The translations under genes and the position numbers were made by a program. From positions 1 to 14,240 of the forward strand of contig CABSMX010000051.1 of NCBI GenBank assembly GCA_902478945.1: a stretch of DNA of 14,240 nucleotides, written 5' to 3'. Shown here piece after piece: positions 1-6,013 of this stretch (its first letter is position 1; the number at the start of each line of letters is the position of its first letter). This stretch comes from an uncultured Collinsella sp. Its GTDB lineage: Bacteria; Actinomycetota; Coriobacteriia; Coriobacteriales; Coriobacteriaceae. The notes beneath the pieces were generated by a model. That model was given only the letters and a program-made list of their open reading frames with translations. It was not told where the DNA came from and made no database searches.

Positions 1-1
1 C

Positions 2-685
2 AGTATGCCCACTGGCTCTGCCGCGATTATCGTGAGTGTCCTAGGGGCGGTCGTTATGCCCCACAACCTCTTCCTGCACTCCGAGGTCATCCAATCCATG
101 CACTTCGAAGGCCAAGGCGAGCAGGTTATCGAAGAACGTCTGCGCTACGAGCTCTTCGACACGCTCTTTTCGATGGGTGTGGGCTGGGCAATCAACTCGG
201 CCATGGTCATCCTGGCCGCAACGACCTTCTTTGCGCACGGCATGGTCGTAGACGACCTCGCCGTCGCAGCGGCCACGCTCTCCCCCATTCTGGGCCCGGC
301 AAGCTCGACCATCTTTGCCGTGGCGCTGCTATTTGCGGGGCTCTCGAGTAGTGTGACGGCGGGCATGGCGGCGGGCACCATCACCGCGGGCATGTTCGGC
401 GAGGAATACGACATCCACGACCGACATTCCTCGATCGGAGTGGCGGCCTGTTTCGCCGGCGCAGTAGCGGCGTGCCTGGTCGTCCCAAATCCTTTTGAGG
501 GTCTCATCTGGAGTCAGGCATTGTTGTCGCTTCAGCTGCCGATTACGGTCTTTGTGCTCATACGGCTCACCAGTTCGCCCCGCGTTATGGGCAAATACGC
601 CAACTCGCGCCCGCTCAACGCGCTGCTCGTAGGGATCGGTGCCATCGTGACGATTCTCGATGTCGTGTTGTTGACAGGGATGTAA
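2..685 (+). CDS. Nramp-family divalent metal (Mn2+/Fe2+) transporter, 3' part
   Basis: This is the C-terminal part, about 228 residues, of an inner-membrane proton-coupled metal ion transporter of the Nramp (MntH) family; the 5' end lies outside the window. The visible part starts just before the sixth membrane helix. It carries the family motif VVMPHNLFLHS, whose Met and His belong to the conserved MPH element that contributes to metal binding. Hydrophobic segments follow, interrupted by the polar loop around MFGEEYDIHDRHSS and ending in a last helix (LLVGIGAIVTILDVVLLTG). The TM1 DPGN motif is not visible because it would lie upstream. The reading frame is intact to the TAA stop. It converges on the rubredoxin gene, with about 370 bases of repeat-rich DNA between them. 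Family assignment is secure; Mn versus Fe preference cannot be read from this part. Confidence 0.9.
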   Translation, partial: SMPTGSAAIIVSVLGAVVMPHNLFLHSEVIQSMHFEGQGEQVIEERLRYELFDTLFSMGVGWAINSAMVILAATTFFAHGMVVDDLAVAAATLSPILGPASSTIFAVALLFAGLSSSVTAGMAAGTITAGMFGEEYDIHDRHSSIGVAACFAGAVAACLVVPNPFEGLIWSQALLSLQLPITVFVLIRLTSSPRVMGKYANSRPLNALLVGIGAIVTILDVVLLTGM

Positions 686-713
686 TGGGACGGGGCAACT
701 ACCCAGGCAAACG

Positions 714-768
714 TCTCGATCTGTAACATCTAGACACGCTTTTGATGTCTAGATGTTACAGATCGAGA
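714..768. repeat. Palindromic repeat family A, copy 1 (23-bp perfect arms)
   Basis: Two 23-base arms, 714-736 and 746-768, are perfect reverse complements around a 9-base loop. The arm core is ATCTGTAACATCTAGACA. It lies 28 bases past the transporter stop. There is no T-run after it, so it is not a classical terminator, although as RNA it would fold into a stable hairpin and could protect the transporter mRNA 3' end. A diverged copy of equal length follows 25 bases later. Confidence 0.85.
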
Positions 769-788
769 TCATTCCGAGGGACAGCTCC

Positions 789-853
789 GTTTGTCTCAAT
801 CAGAAACACGTAGACCCGTTTTGAGCCGCCATATGTTACAGATTGAGACAAAC
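789..853. repeat. Palindromic repeat family A, copy 2 (diverged)
   Basis: The 55-base stretch 794-848 aligns end to end with 714-768, sharing most bases, including TCTC-ATC at the left end, CGTTTTGA in the loop and ATGTTACAGAT in the right arm. The outer arms 789-801 and 841-853 are a perfect 13-bp inverted repeat (GTTTGTCTCAATC). The inner arms have decayed and pair only in part. This is an older or mutated member of the same repeat type as copy 1, in the same orientation. Confidence 0.75.
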
Positions 854-897
854 AGTCGGCCGGACTCACGACAGACAGGATTGGCTAACAGCAGCCG

Positions 898-982
898 TGA
901 TCCCTTGGGGACGGAGGAAAACGGATCACCCGCCACACCGACGACACCGGGTGATCCGTTTTCCTCCGTCCCCAAGGGATCA
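898..982. repeat. Long hairpin repeat family B, copy 1 (35-bp perfect arms)
   Basis: Arms 898-932 and 948-982 are perfect 35-base reverse complements around a 15-base loop. The core is GGGGACGGAGGAAAACGGATCA. The same arm sequence recurs about 11.8 kb away at 12657-12740 with a different loop, so this is a dispersed repeat. Its right edge (GGGATCAAAA) abuts the T-tract of the rubredoxin terminator. Confidence 0.9.
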
Positions 983-1018
983 AAAGGGCCCCGGCCGGGA
1001 TATCCGACCGGGGCCCTT
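982..1018 (-). terminator. Intrinsic terminator of the rubredoxin gene
   Basis: Read on the - strand, a 15-bp GC-rich stem (984-998 with 1004-1018, one G-U pair) around a 5-base loop is followed by TTTT. It begins 40 bases after the rubredoxin stop codon. The T-run merges with the end of hairpin repeat B. Confidence 0.8.
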
Positions 1019-1057
1019 GGACAGAGCTATATTCGGCTTTCGCCGTGTGTCTACGAG

Positions 1058-1201
1058 TTACTCCTCGACGAGCTCAAACTGATCGGGACCGACGCCGCAC
1101 ACCGGGCACACGTAGTCCTCGGGCAGCTCGGGCGTATCGACCTCAACCTCGTAACCGCAAACGATGCACACGAACTTATACGTCTTCTTCTCCTCAGCCA
1201 T
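1058..1201 (-). CDS. Small rubredoxin-like protein (47 aa)
   Basis: This short gene encodes a one-iron electron carrier in the cytosol. The protein starts MAEEKKTYKFVCIVCGYEVE and has two CxxC pairs, C12-C15 (CIVCGY) and C32-C35 (CPVCGVGPDQFE), which would hold a single Fe in a Cys4 site. The gap between the pairs is short (16 residues), as in the rubredoxin-like tails of rubrerythrins and flavoredoxins, rather than the longer spacing of classical rubredoxins. The ATG is supported by AGGAG at 1208-1212, six bases upstream. It lies 88 bases downstream of the flavin reductase gene on the same strand, with its own likely promoter. The pair resembles the two domains of the high-molecular-weight rubredoxin (Hrb) of acetogens, made here as separate proteins. 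The gene has only 48 codons and is easily missed. Confidence 0.88.
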   Translation of the reverse strand: MAEEKKTYKFVCIVCGYEVEVDTPELPEDYVCPVCGVGPDQFELVEE

Positions 1202-1244
1202 GATGTTCTCCTCTCGAACGTGACTGCTGGTGTACTTGCTTATT

Positions 1245-1272
1245 AGTATATGTTCTCAATAATATAATGCAA
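1245..1272 (-). promoter_or_regulatory. Candidate promoter of the rubredoxin gene
   Basis: On the - strand, TTGCAT (1267-1272) and TATACT (1245-1250) are separated by 16 bases in an unusually AT-rich stretch between the flavin reductase stop and the rubredoxin start. The -10 matches consensus at five of six positions. No experimental support. Confidence 0.45.
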
Positions 1273-1289
1273 GTATTTTTAAAACATTT

Positions 1290-1793
1290 CTAGCCTTGAT
1301 ACGAGGACGCCTTCGGAGGCGTCTTGCCCTTCAGGACCTTATGGTAGTAATCGTAGGTAAGCGGCGTCTCGTTGCTCAGGCGCTCGGCATCCTCAACCTC
1401 GCCAATAAAGAGCAGGTGCGTGCCCACGTCAACAGTGTCGATCAAACGGCAGCTAAACAAGGCCGCCGCATGCTCGGGAACATAGGGCATGCCCAGTGCG
1501 GTCTCGCGCGTCTCGTACTTAGCAAATTTGTCATAGTCGCTGCTGGTACGGAATCCAAAGTTGCCAATGTAGAGCATATCGGCCGTCTGATCAATCACGG
1601 TCAGCGCAAAGGCCTTGGCAGACGAGATAACACCAGACGTGACATTTTCCTTGTTCACGGCAACCGAGATGCGCGGCGGCGCGGACGTCACCTGCACCGC
1701 GGTGTTGATGACGCAGCCGGCACGCAGCCCGTCGGCCGCAGCACTCACCACATACAGGCCGCTCGGCATCGTAAAGAACGCAGTTTTGTCCAT
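1290..1793 (-). CDS. Flavin reductase / flavoredoxin-type FMN-binding protein
   Basis: A 167-residue cytosolic protein of the flavin reductase-like, FMN-binding split-barrel family. It probably uses reduced pyridine nucleotide or a partner to reduce bound flavin and pass electrons on. Visible family features are the N-terminal strand FTMPSGLYVVSA, the segment INTAVQVTSAPPRISVAVNK, the IGNFGFRTSSDYDKF region, and DVGTHLLFIGEVEDAE followed by LTYDYYHKV. I chose the ATG at 1793 (MDKTAFFTMPSG) because GGGGAG precedes it at good spacing and homologues start there; an upstream in-frame extension is unlikely. The protein ends at KTPPKASSYQG, the point where Hrb-type proteins of acetogens continue into a rubredoxin domain; here the rubredoxin is the next gene downstream. 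A role in oxygen or NO detoxification electron transfer is inferred from Hrb. Confidence 0.87.
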   Translation of the reverse strand: MDKTAFFTMPSGLYVVSAAADGLRAGCVINTAVQVTSAPPRISVAVNKENVTSGVISSAKAFALTVIDQTADMLYIGNFGFRTSSDYDKFAKYETRETALGMPYVPEHAAALFSCRLIDTVDVGTHLLFIGEVEDAERLSNETPLTYDYYHKVLKGKTPPKASSYQG

Positions 1794-1923
1794 AACAACC
1801 ACTCCCCTAACCCGGGTTGGAACCTCATGGATGTATGTACCCATAAAAATAGGCGACGCCCATACCGGACGCCGCCCCATACACATATGTGCCAAGATTG
1901 CAGGTCAGCCAAGTCCCTCCACC

Positions 1924-1992
1924 AAGTTGCGGTGGAATAGTTCCTGCTTGTCGGGTATTTGGCCTCAAACAGGAACTATTCCACCGCAACTT
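1924..1992. repeat. Long hairpin repeat family C (23-bp perfect arms)
   Basis: Arms 1924-1946 and 1970-1992 are perfect 23-base reverse complements (core GCGGTGGAATAGTTCCTG) around a 23-base loop that can add three more pairs. The right arm ends 11 bases before the last base of the smpB stop codon, so on the - strand it would form a hairpin at the smpB mRNA 3' end. There is no T-run, and the sequence is unrelated to families A and B. The rest of the gap between smpB and the flavin reductase start (1794-1923) shows no gene and no promoter I would defend. Confidence 0.85.
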
Positions 1993-2003
1993 ATACAGAG
2001 TGC

Positions 2004-2474
2004 CTAGCGGTTGCGTTCCTTGAGCGCGCGATCGATTTCGCGCTGAACGTCGCGCTTGGCCATGTCTTCGCGCTTGTCGTAGAGCTTTTTGCCGCGGCCC
2101 AGGCCCAACAGCAACTTTACGCGACCATCGGTATTAAAGTAGAGCTCCAACGGTACCAGCGCATAACCACGGTTGCGAAGTTTGCCGTCAAGAAAATCAA
2201 TCTCCTTGCGATGCAGCAGCAGACGGCGACGGCGATCGGGGTCACGGTTCCACACGCCACCGTGGCTGTAAGGGTGAATGTGCAGGCCCACCAGCCAGCA
2301 CTCGCCGCCGCGAATCAGCGCAAAGGTGTCAGTGATCTGACAGGCGCGCTCGCGAATCGACTTGACCTCGGTACCGCTCAACTCAATGCCGCATTCGAAC
2401 GTCTCGTCGATAAAGTACTCGTGATGCGCCGAACGATTCTTGGAAATGAGCTTGCGTTCGCGCTTACTGGGCAT
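2004..2474 (-). CDS. smpB: SsrA-binding protein SmpB
   Basis: A 156-residue protein that binds tmRNA (SsrA) and brings it to stalled ribosomes for trans-translation. The sequence runs MPSKRERKLISKNRSAHHEY, then the classic block FECGIELSGTEVKSIR, the strand GLHIHPYSHGGVWN, the RRRRLLLHRKEI segment and GYALVPLELYF. It ends in the basic tail KRDVQREIDRALKERNR that folds into the ribosome decoding site. Length is normal for the family. The ATG at 2474 follows an AAGGAGG ribosome-binding site that lies inside the end of the upstream TPR gene; the two genes overlap by 11 bases, so translation is probably coupled. No tmRNA gene is visible nearby. Confidence 0.96.
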   Translation of the reverse strand: MPSKRERKLISKNRSAHHEYFIDETFECGIELSGTEVKSIRERACQITDTFALIRGGECWLVGLHIHPYSHGGVWNRDPDRRRRLLLHRKEIDFLDGKLRNRGYALVPLELYFNTDGRVKLLLGLGRGKKLYDKREDMAKRDVQREIDRALKERNR

Positions 2475-3381
2475 CGCCGGCCTCCTTGACGCCGTCGGCT
2501 CCCTTGTCGGCGCCTGCGCGCTTTGCCTTGCGCTCGGCGTTGAGCTCGGCATCGCTCTCGCGCACCAGCTTAATGATCGCCGCGCATGCCTCCTCGCCCA
2601 CCAGGTCGCGGGCACGGACCGTCAGGCGCGTCGCCTCCTGCTTGTCGCCGTCGCTTGCAGCATCGGTCGCACACATGATCAGGCAGATGGCAATCTCGGC
2701 CGAAGGCGAGGTCGGCACGCCTTGCAGGCTCAGCTCGCCCATCACGTGGTCGTCGCTCTCATCGGCGGCATCCGGATAGGCAGTATGGATCTTGTTGAGC
2801 AGGCGCGTCGTATGCGCGTCGCCAGGGGCCAAGCGCAGCGCCAGGCGCGCGCAACCCACGGCCGCCGAGACGTTCTCGGTCTCGGGCTCAAGGAAATACT
2901 GGCCCAAGTTGGCGTAGGCGCGGGCGGCGCACTTGCCATCGCTTGCACGCTCCAGCACCGAAAACGAAAGCGATGCCCACTCCTGCTTGTCCTCGAGCGC
3001 ACGGAACAGCTCGGCCAGATCCAGGCGGTAGTTGCAGTTCATGGGGTCCCAGCGCACGGCCTGCATCAAGGCGTTGCGAGCACTCACATAATCCTGCTGG
3101 CGAATGTAGGCATACGCCATGTCAGAGTACAGGCGGTCAAACGGCACCTCGACCTGCACGAGCTCGCGCGGATCCTTCTCCACGCGGCGATAGGCCAAGC
3201 GCTCAAACTTGCTATCGAAGCTAAAGTACTGGCGGTTCTCCTCCGTTTTGCACTCGGCATCGATATACTCCTCGGCGAGCTCAACCAGACGCTCCAACAG
3301 CGGCGTCGCCGTGGCCAGGTCGCCCTGCGCCAGATAGTTCTCGGCATACGTGATGTCTTGCAAGCTGATGGGCAGATCCAT
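2464..3381 (-). CDS. Tetratricopeptide-repeat protein of unknown role
   Basis: A 305-residue soluble, alpha-helical protein. TPR-like helical pairs can be seen at about residues 13-40 (DITYAENYLAQGDLATATPLL), 95-120 (YSDMAYAYIRQQDYVSARNAL), 127-150 (NYRLDLAELFRALEDKQEW) and 170-195. The C-terminus is Lys/Ala/Glu-rich (ERKAKRAGADKGADG) and probably disordered. There is no signal peptide or membrane helix. The ATG at 3381 is preceded by GAGGAG at 5-6 bases; a longer in-frame start exists but lacks this support. It directly precedes and overlaps smpB, so the two are probably one transcript. TPR domains bind proteins; the partner is unknown. A link to translation quality control is only guilt by association. 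Confidence 0.85.
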   Translation of the reverse strand: MDLPISLQDITYAENYLAQGDLATATPLLERLVELAEEYIDAECKTEENRQYFSFDSKFERLAYRRVEKDPRELVQVEVPFDRLYSDMAYAYIRQQDYVSARNALMQAVRWDPMNCNYRLDLAELFRALEDKQEWASLSFSVLERASDGKCAARAYANLGQYFLEPETENVSAAVGCARLALRLAPGDAHTTRLLNKIHTAYPDAADESDDHVMGELSLQGVPTSPSAEIAICLIMCATDAASDGDKQEATRLTVRARDLVGEEACAAIIKLVRESDAELNAERKAKRAGADKGADGVKEAGDAQ

Positions 3382-3437
3382 GGCTACTCCTCGATCTGAG
3401 CGAAACACGGCAGACGCCGCATATACGGTCAATACAC

Positions 3438-3466
3438 AAAACCCGGGTCTCTTGCGAGGCCCGGGC
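3438..3466 (-). terminator. Intrinsic terminator after tRNA-Glu
   Basis: On the - strand GCCCGGG-C-CTC, loop GCAA, GAG-A-CCCGGGT is followed by TTTT. It starts about 10 bases beyond the encoded CCA of tRNA-Glu and ends the tRNA transcript before the TPR gene. Confidence 0.8.
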
Positions 3467-3476
3467 GTTCATTTTG

Positions 3477-3553
3477 TGGTAGCCCGTACCAGATTCGAAC
3501 TGGTGATCTCCGCCTTGAGAGGGCGGCGTCCTAAACCGCTAGACGAACGGGCC
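3477..3553 (-). tRNA. tRNA-Glu (anticodon CTC), CCA encoded
   Basis: A full cloverleaf can be drawn. The acceptor stem is GGCCCGT with ACGGGCT (G1-U72, as seen in actinobacterial tRNA-Glu). The D arm begins GTCTAGCGG. The anticodon stem CCGCC/GGCGG encloses the loop CTCTCAA, giving anticodon CTC for GAG codons. The T arm ACCAG-TTCGAAT-CTGGT follows, then discriminator A and CCA. Without the CCA the gene spans 3480-3553. It is the second gene of a two-tRNA transcript, 17 bases after tRNA-Gln. Confidence 0.95.
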
Positions 3554-3570
3554 ATATGTAGCAAATGCAA

Positions 3571-3644
3571 TGGCTGGGATGGAGGGAGTCGAACCCCCAT
3601 TGACGGAACCAGAATCCGCTGTCCTGCCATTAGACGACATCCCA
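3571..3644 (-). tRNA. tRNA-Gln (anticodon CTG), CCA encoded
   Basis: The acceptor stem TGGGATG pairs with CATCCCA, the anticodon loop TTCTGGT gives anticodon CTG for CAG codons, the T arm contains GGGTTCGACTCCC, and the 3' end is GCCA with discriminator G. The U1-A72 pair is the usual mark of tRNA-Gln. It is the first gene of the tRNA pair. Confidence 0.95.
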
Positions 3645-3688
3645 ATGACTGCATCGCTGCGCTCGGCTGTGCCTTTGCGCAAGAAAGA

Positions 3689-3717
3689 AATATACGGGAA
3701 GTTCTACGGTGACGCAA
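3689..3717 (-). promoter_or_regulatory. Candidate promoter of the tRNA-Gln/tRNA-Glu transcript
   Basis: On the - strand TTGCGT (3712-3717) and TATATT (3689-3694) are exactly 17 bases apart, about 45 bases upstream of the first tRNA base. The -10 matches consensus at five of six positions and no other promoter is apparent. Confidence 0.6.
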
Positions 3718-3908
3718 GCCCCATTTTTAACTTTTTTGAAAATCGGCCAATTTGCTCCGACCCATGAAGGACCTGTGAAGCCAGACCGCATGCAAGGGGC
3801 AAAATGCCGTAAGCGCACCGTAATTACCGTTGGCAGATTGCTGCATTCTGGTCGCCGTCAATAGTGACACAATCAGGATGCCGATTATCGCGCGGACATC
3901 GAGGCGAC

Positions 3909-4319
3909 ATGGACGAAGAGCTTGATTACCTATGGGAGACCCTGGGCCTCGAGATATCCGCCAGACCTTGGCCCGACCGGGACAAAATTCACCCCACGCT
4001 CCGTCCCGCCATCACGGTGATGCAAGCGGAATACCGTCACGCCTCGTTTTTAATTATGCGGACGTCATGGCACGCGGCGCTCCCCGACCTCAAGCGCATC
4101 CAGGCGAACCTCGTCAAGTTATCCGGCTTGCCGACCGTCATATCCGAGACGCATCTGGGGCGACGACAGCGCGAACGCCTGCAGCGACAGCGGATTCCGT
4201 TCATCTGCCCCGGCATTCAGGCATATCTGCCCTTTATGGACGAAGAGTACTGGAGCGGCAAGCCCAACAAGCAGGTAAAGATCTACGACCCGCATAAGTG
4301 GGCACAGCTTGAGGACTGA
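3909..4319 (+). CDS. Short protein resembling the N-terminal half of a MarR-associated regulator
   Basis: A 136-residue protein from the ATG at 3909 (GAGG four bases upstream); a GTG at 3864 would add 15 residues with less support. The stretch LGRRQRERLQRQRIPFICPG followed by IQAYLPFM is recognisable. Firmicutes proteins annotated as MarR-family regulators have a similar N-terminal block ('LT.RQRE.LI..RIPFIV.G.Q.YLPF') before a winged-helix domain. Here the protein stops about 28 residues after that block (ending KWAQLED), so no helix-turn-helix is present. There is no room downstream because the ArsC-like gene converges 72 bases later. It may be a truncated remnant or a short stand-alone member. 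It is one of only two protein genes on the + strand here. The family link is from memory of related proteins and is tentative. Confidence 0.6.
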   Translation: MDEELDYLWETLGLEISARPWPDRDKIHPTLRPAITVMQAEYRHASFLIMRTSWHAALPDLKRIQANLVKLSGLPTVISETHLGRRQRERLQRQRIPFICPGIQAYLPFMDEEYWSGKPNKQVKIYDPHKWAQLED

Positions 4320-4337
4320 CCGGAGCGAACCCGCCGA

Positions 4338-4385
4338 CGGAAAGTACACCCCAGAATCCCCATCCAAAACGGGATGCACTTTCCG
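4338..4385. repeat. Imperfect inverted repeat between convergent genes
   Basis: Arms CGGAAAGT (4338-4345) and ACTTTCCG (4378-4385) enclose a smaller CATCC/GGATG stem. It lies between two converging stop codons and might act as a two-way transcription end, but it has no T-run. Confidence 0.3.
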
Positions 4386-4391
4386 CAGTTG

Positions 4392-4751
4392 CTACAGCAG
4401 CGCCTCGGCCCAGGCCGCTTCCCTAAAGCCAGGAATCGCAAAGTCATCGCCCACCAGCAGCGGACGCTTGACCAGCATGCCGTCGGTCGCCAGCAGCTCA
4501 TAGCACTCCCGATCCGTCATGCCCGCATCCAGACGCGCCTTCAGGCCCAGCTCTCGATATTTCATGCCCGACGAATTAAAGAAGCGCCGCACCGGCAGCC
4601 CCGAACGAGCAATCCAGGTCGCAAGCTCATCGGCCGTGGGGTTGTCCAAAACGATATCGCGGTCGATATACTCTACCCCATGTTCGTCCAGCCATGCCTT
4701 GGCCTTCTTACAGGTCGAGCACTTGGGATATTCAACAAACAGTACGGTCAT
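4392..4751 (-). CDS. ArsC/Spx/YffB-like thioredoxin-fold protein
   Basis: A 119-residue cytosolic protein of the arsenate reductase-like family. The start MTVLFVEYPKCSTCKKAKAWL carries Cys11 and Cys14 in a CSTC motif at the thioredoxin-fold active site. The family segments KYRELGLKARL and LLATDGMLVKRPLLVGDD follow, and length is normal. True arsenate reductases, Spx regulators and YffB-type proteins share this fold, and sequence alone does not separate them; there is no arsR or arsenic transporter nearby, so an arsenic role is not supported. The ATG at 4751 has GGAGG six bases upstream. It lies 92 bases after mupG on the same strand. A TACAAT -10-like element in that gap hints at its own promoter. 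It converges with the short + strand gene. Confidence 0.85.
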   Translation of the reverse strand: MTVLFVEYPKCSTCKKAKAWLDEHGVEYIDRDIVLDNPTADELATWIARSGLPVRRFFNSSGMKYRELGLKARLDAGMTDRECYELLATDGMLVKRPLLVGDDFAIPGFREAAWAEALL

Positions 4752-4843
4752 GGGAATCCTCCGAATATAGATCGGCCAACGCAGGCACACGCCACACGAG
4801 GCGCCTTCGTACGATGGGCCAATTGTAGCCCACGGGTCACACG

Positions 4844-5896
4844 CTAAACGAACCGTACCCCGAATCCGCGTTTGATGAACGGCAGCAGCTCCATTGCCTC
4901 GGGCGTGATATGGCCCGCAACGTTCATGCGCTCGTCACCGGGAAGATCGACCCGCGCAATCTCAAGCTCGCCTTCGTAGCGCCCATATCCGCTATTACTC
5001 ACAGCGATCGACCCCGCCTTTCGTGGCAGGCCGGCTCCGGCATCCGTCGGCACGGAATCCGGCTTAAGCTTCGTACGTGACTCCTGAGACCTAAAGATGA
5101 GGACGCTCGAGTCGGGCCGGTCGTGATGAATCTGCCCGCGCACATAGGCATAACCGAGCTCAAGCTCGCATTGCAGGTCCACGTATCCGGCGGAAACTTG
5201 AGCAAACTGCGCCCAGCCCGCATCGGAAAGATCGGGGTCGCCGACCAACACAATGTCGCAATCGGCGCCATGTGCAAGCTCAAGCATATTGAGGGCAACC
5301 TTTGACGCGCGACCGCGCTGCGCCTCGACCGTCGGCAGTCCCTCGAATACCGGCCCGCGAACGTTAGCATCACCCGGCACAAAAGCCATGATTTCGAATC
5401 CAAGCGCCGCAAGACGAAGATTCACCCGAGCAATGTCCTCCAGAGCTAAACCGGTATAAGGCTTGGGGTAAAAATTGTGGCAGGCGGCAAAACGAGTCAC
5501 ATCGGCACCGGCCTCACGCCACGATGCGATTTCATCAGAACTCACCGTCGATGCATTAACCACAATGCGAAATACACCGGACAGCTCCGCGACCCGCTGG
5601 GCGCTAAAGCCATAGTCCAAACGAAGGTATTCCAACCCCAGATCGCGCAGGTCCTCAATGCGCTCAAGCCCGAGCAAATCGCACGTGCGAGGCCCCACAT
5701 CGGCAATCAGCGCAATGCCGCGGGCGGAAAGCAGCGACAGCACATGACGGACCTTATCGGTATACGCCGCTCCCCCATCCTCGGGAATATGCAGCGAGGT
5801 GAACGCGTAGCGCGCACCCGCCGCGGCGCCACGCTCAATCGTCCGCTCAATATCCTGCAAAGGGCTGGAAAGATAAATTGAAATACCCGTTTTCAC
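4844..5896 (-). CDS. mupG: MupG-type 6-phospho-N-acetylmuramidase (DUF871 family)
   Basis: A 350-residue cytosolic enzyme. MupG proteins hydrolyse MurNAc-6P-GlcNAc, the disaccharide delivered by a MurP-type PTS, to MurNAc-6P and GlcNAc. The N-terminal 235 or so residues form a TIM-barrel pattern starting KTGISIYLSSPLQDIERTIE, with TSLHIPEDG, IALIADVGPRT, LRLDYGFS and LGFEIMAFVPGDANVRGPV in order. The C-terminal part (about 240-350) matches the small cyclophilin-like domain of this family and ends LLPFIKRGFGVRF. The start is a GTG, with GGAG nine bases upstream. The ribosome-binding site lies immediately after the T-run of an intrinsic terminator, so expression relative to murP may depend on read-through. 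Position last in a murR-murQ-murP cluster strongly supports the assignment. Confidence 0.9.
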   Translation of the reverse strand: MKTGISIYLSSPLQDIERTIERGAAAGARYAFTSLHIPEDGGAAYTDKVRHVLSLLSARGIALIADVGPRTCDLLGLERIEDLRDLGLEYLRLDYGFSAQRVAELSGVFRIVVNASTVSSDEIASWREAGADVTRFAACHNFYPKPYTGLALEDIARVNLRLAALGFEIMAFVPGDANVRGPVFEGLPTVEAQRGRASKVALNMLELAHGADCDIVLVGDPDLSDAGWAQFAQVSAGYVDLQCELELGYAYVRGQIHHDRPDSSVLIFRSQESRTKLKPDSVPTDAGAGLPRKAGSIAVSNSGYGRYEGELEIARVDLPGDERMNVAGHITPEAMELLPFIKRGFGVRFV

Positions 5897-5911
5897 GCTT
5901 CAAAGCTCCTT

Positions 5912-5946
5912 TAAAAAAGGCCGGCGGAGCAGCTAGCCCCGCCGGC
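5912..5946 (-). terminator. Intrinsic terminator between murP and mupG
   Basis: On the - strand an 8-bp all-GC stem (GCCGGCGG, 5939-5946, with CCGCCGGC, 5920-5927) around an 11-base loop is followed by TTTTTT (complement of 5913-5918). The T-run continues directly into AAAGGAGC, the mupG ribosome-binding site, and CCTTT...AAAGG can also pair. It would end or lower transcription before mupG. Confidence 0.8.
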
Positions 5947-6013
5947 ACAACCATAACATCAAGAAATCTGCCGCGCGCCGCGAACCCCGAGCAACACGGC
6001 TCGCGATATCAAA

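Noticed and set aside
714..982. CRISPR array
   Set aside because: Repeats here are palindromic, only two of each kind, unequal in divergence and without regular spacers. No cas genes are near.
1794..2003. tmRNA gene (ssrA) next to smpB
   Set aside because: The space after smpB holds only hairpin C and about 130 featureless bases; no tRNA-like ends or tag reading frame.
3477..3644. Genomic island integrated at the tRNA genes
   Set aside because: No tyrosine integrase is present, I saw no repeat of a tRNA 3' end elsewhere in the window, and an insertion at the tRNA 3' ends would point to the left, where normal conserved genes lie.
4392..4751. Arsenic resistance gene arsC
   Set aside because: Fold and CSTC motif fit the wider ArsC/Spx/YffB family, but there is no arsR, arsB or acr3 neighbour, so a specific arsenate role was not claimed.
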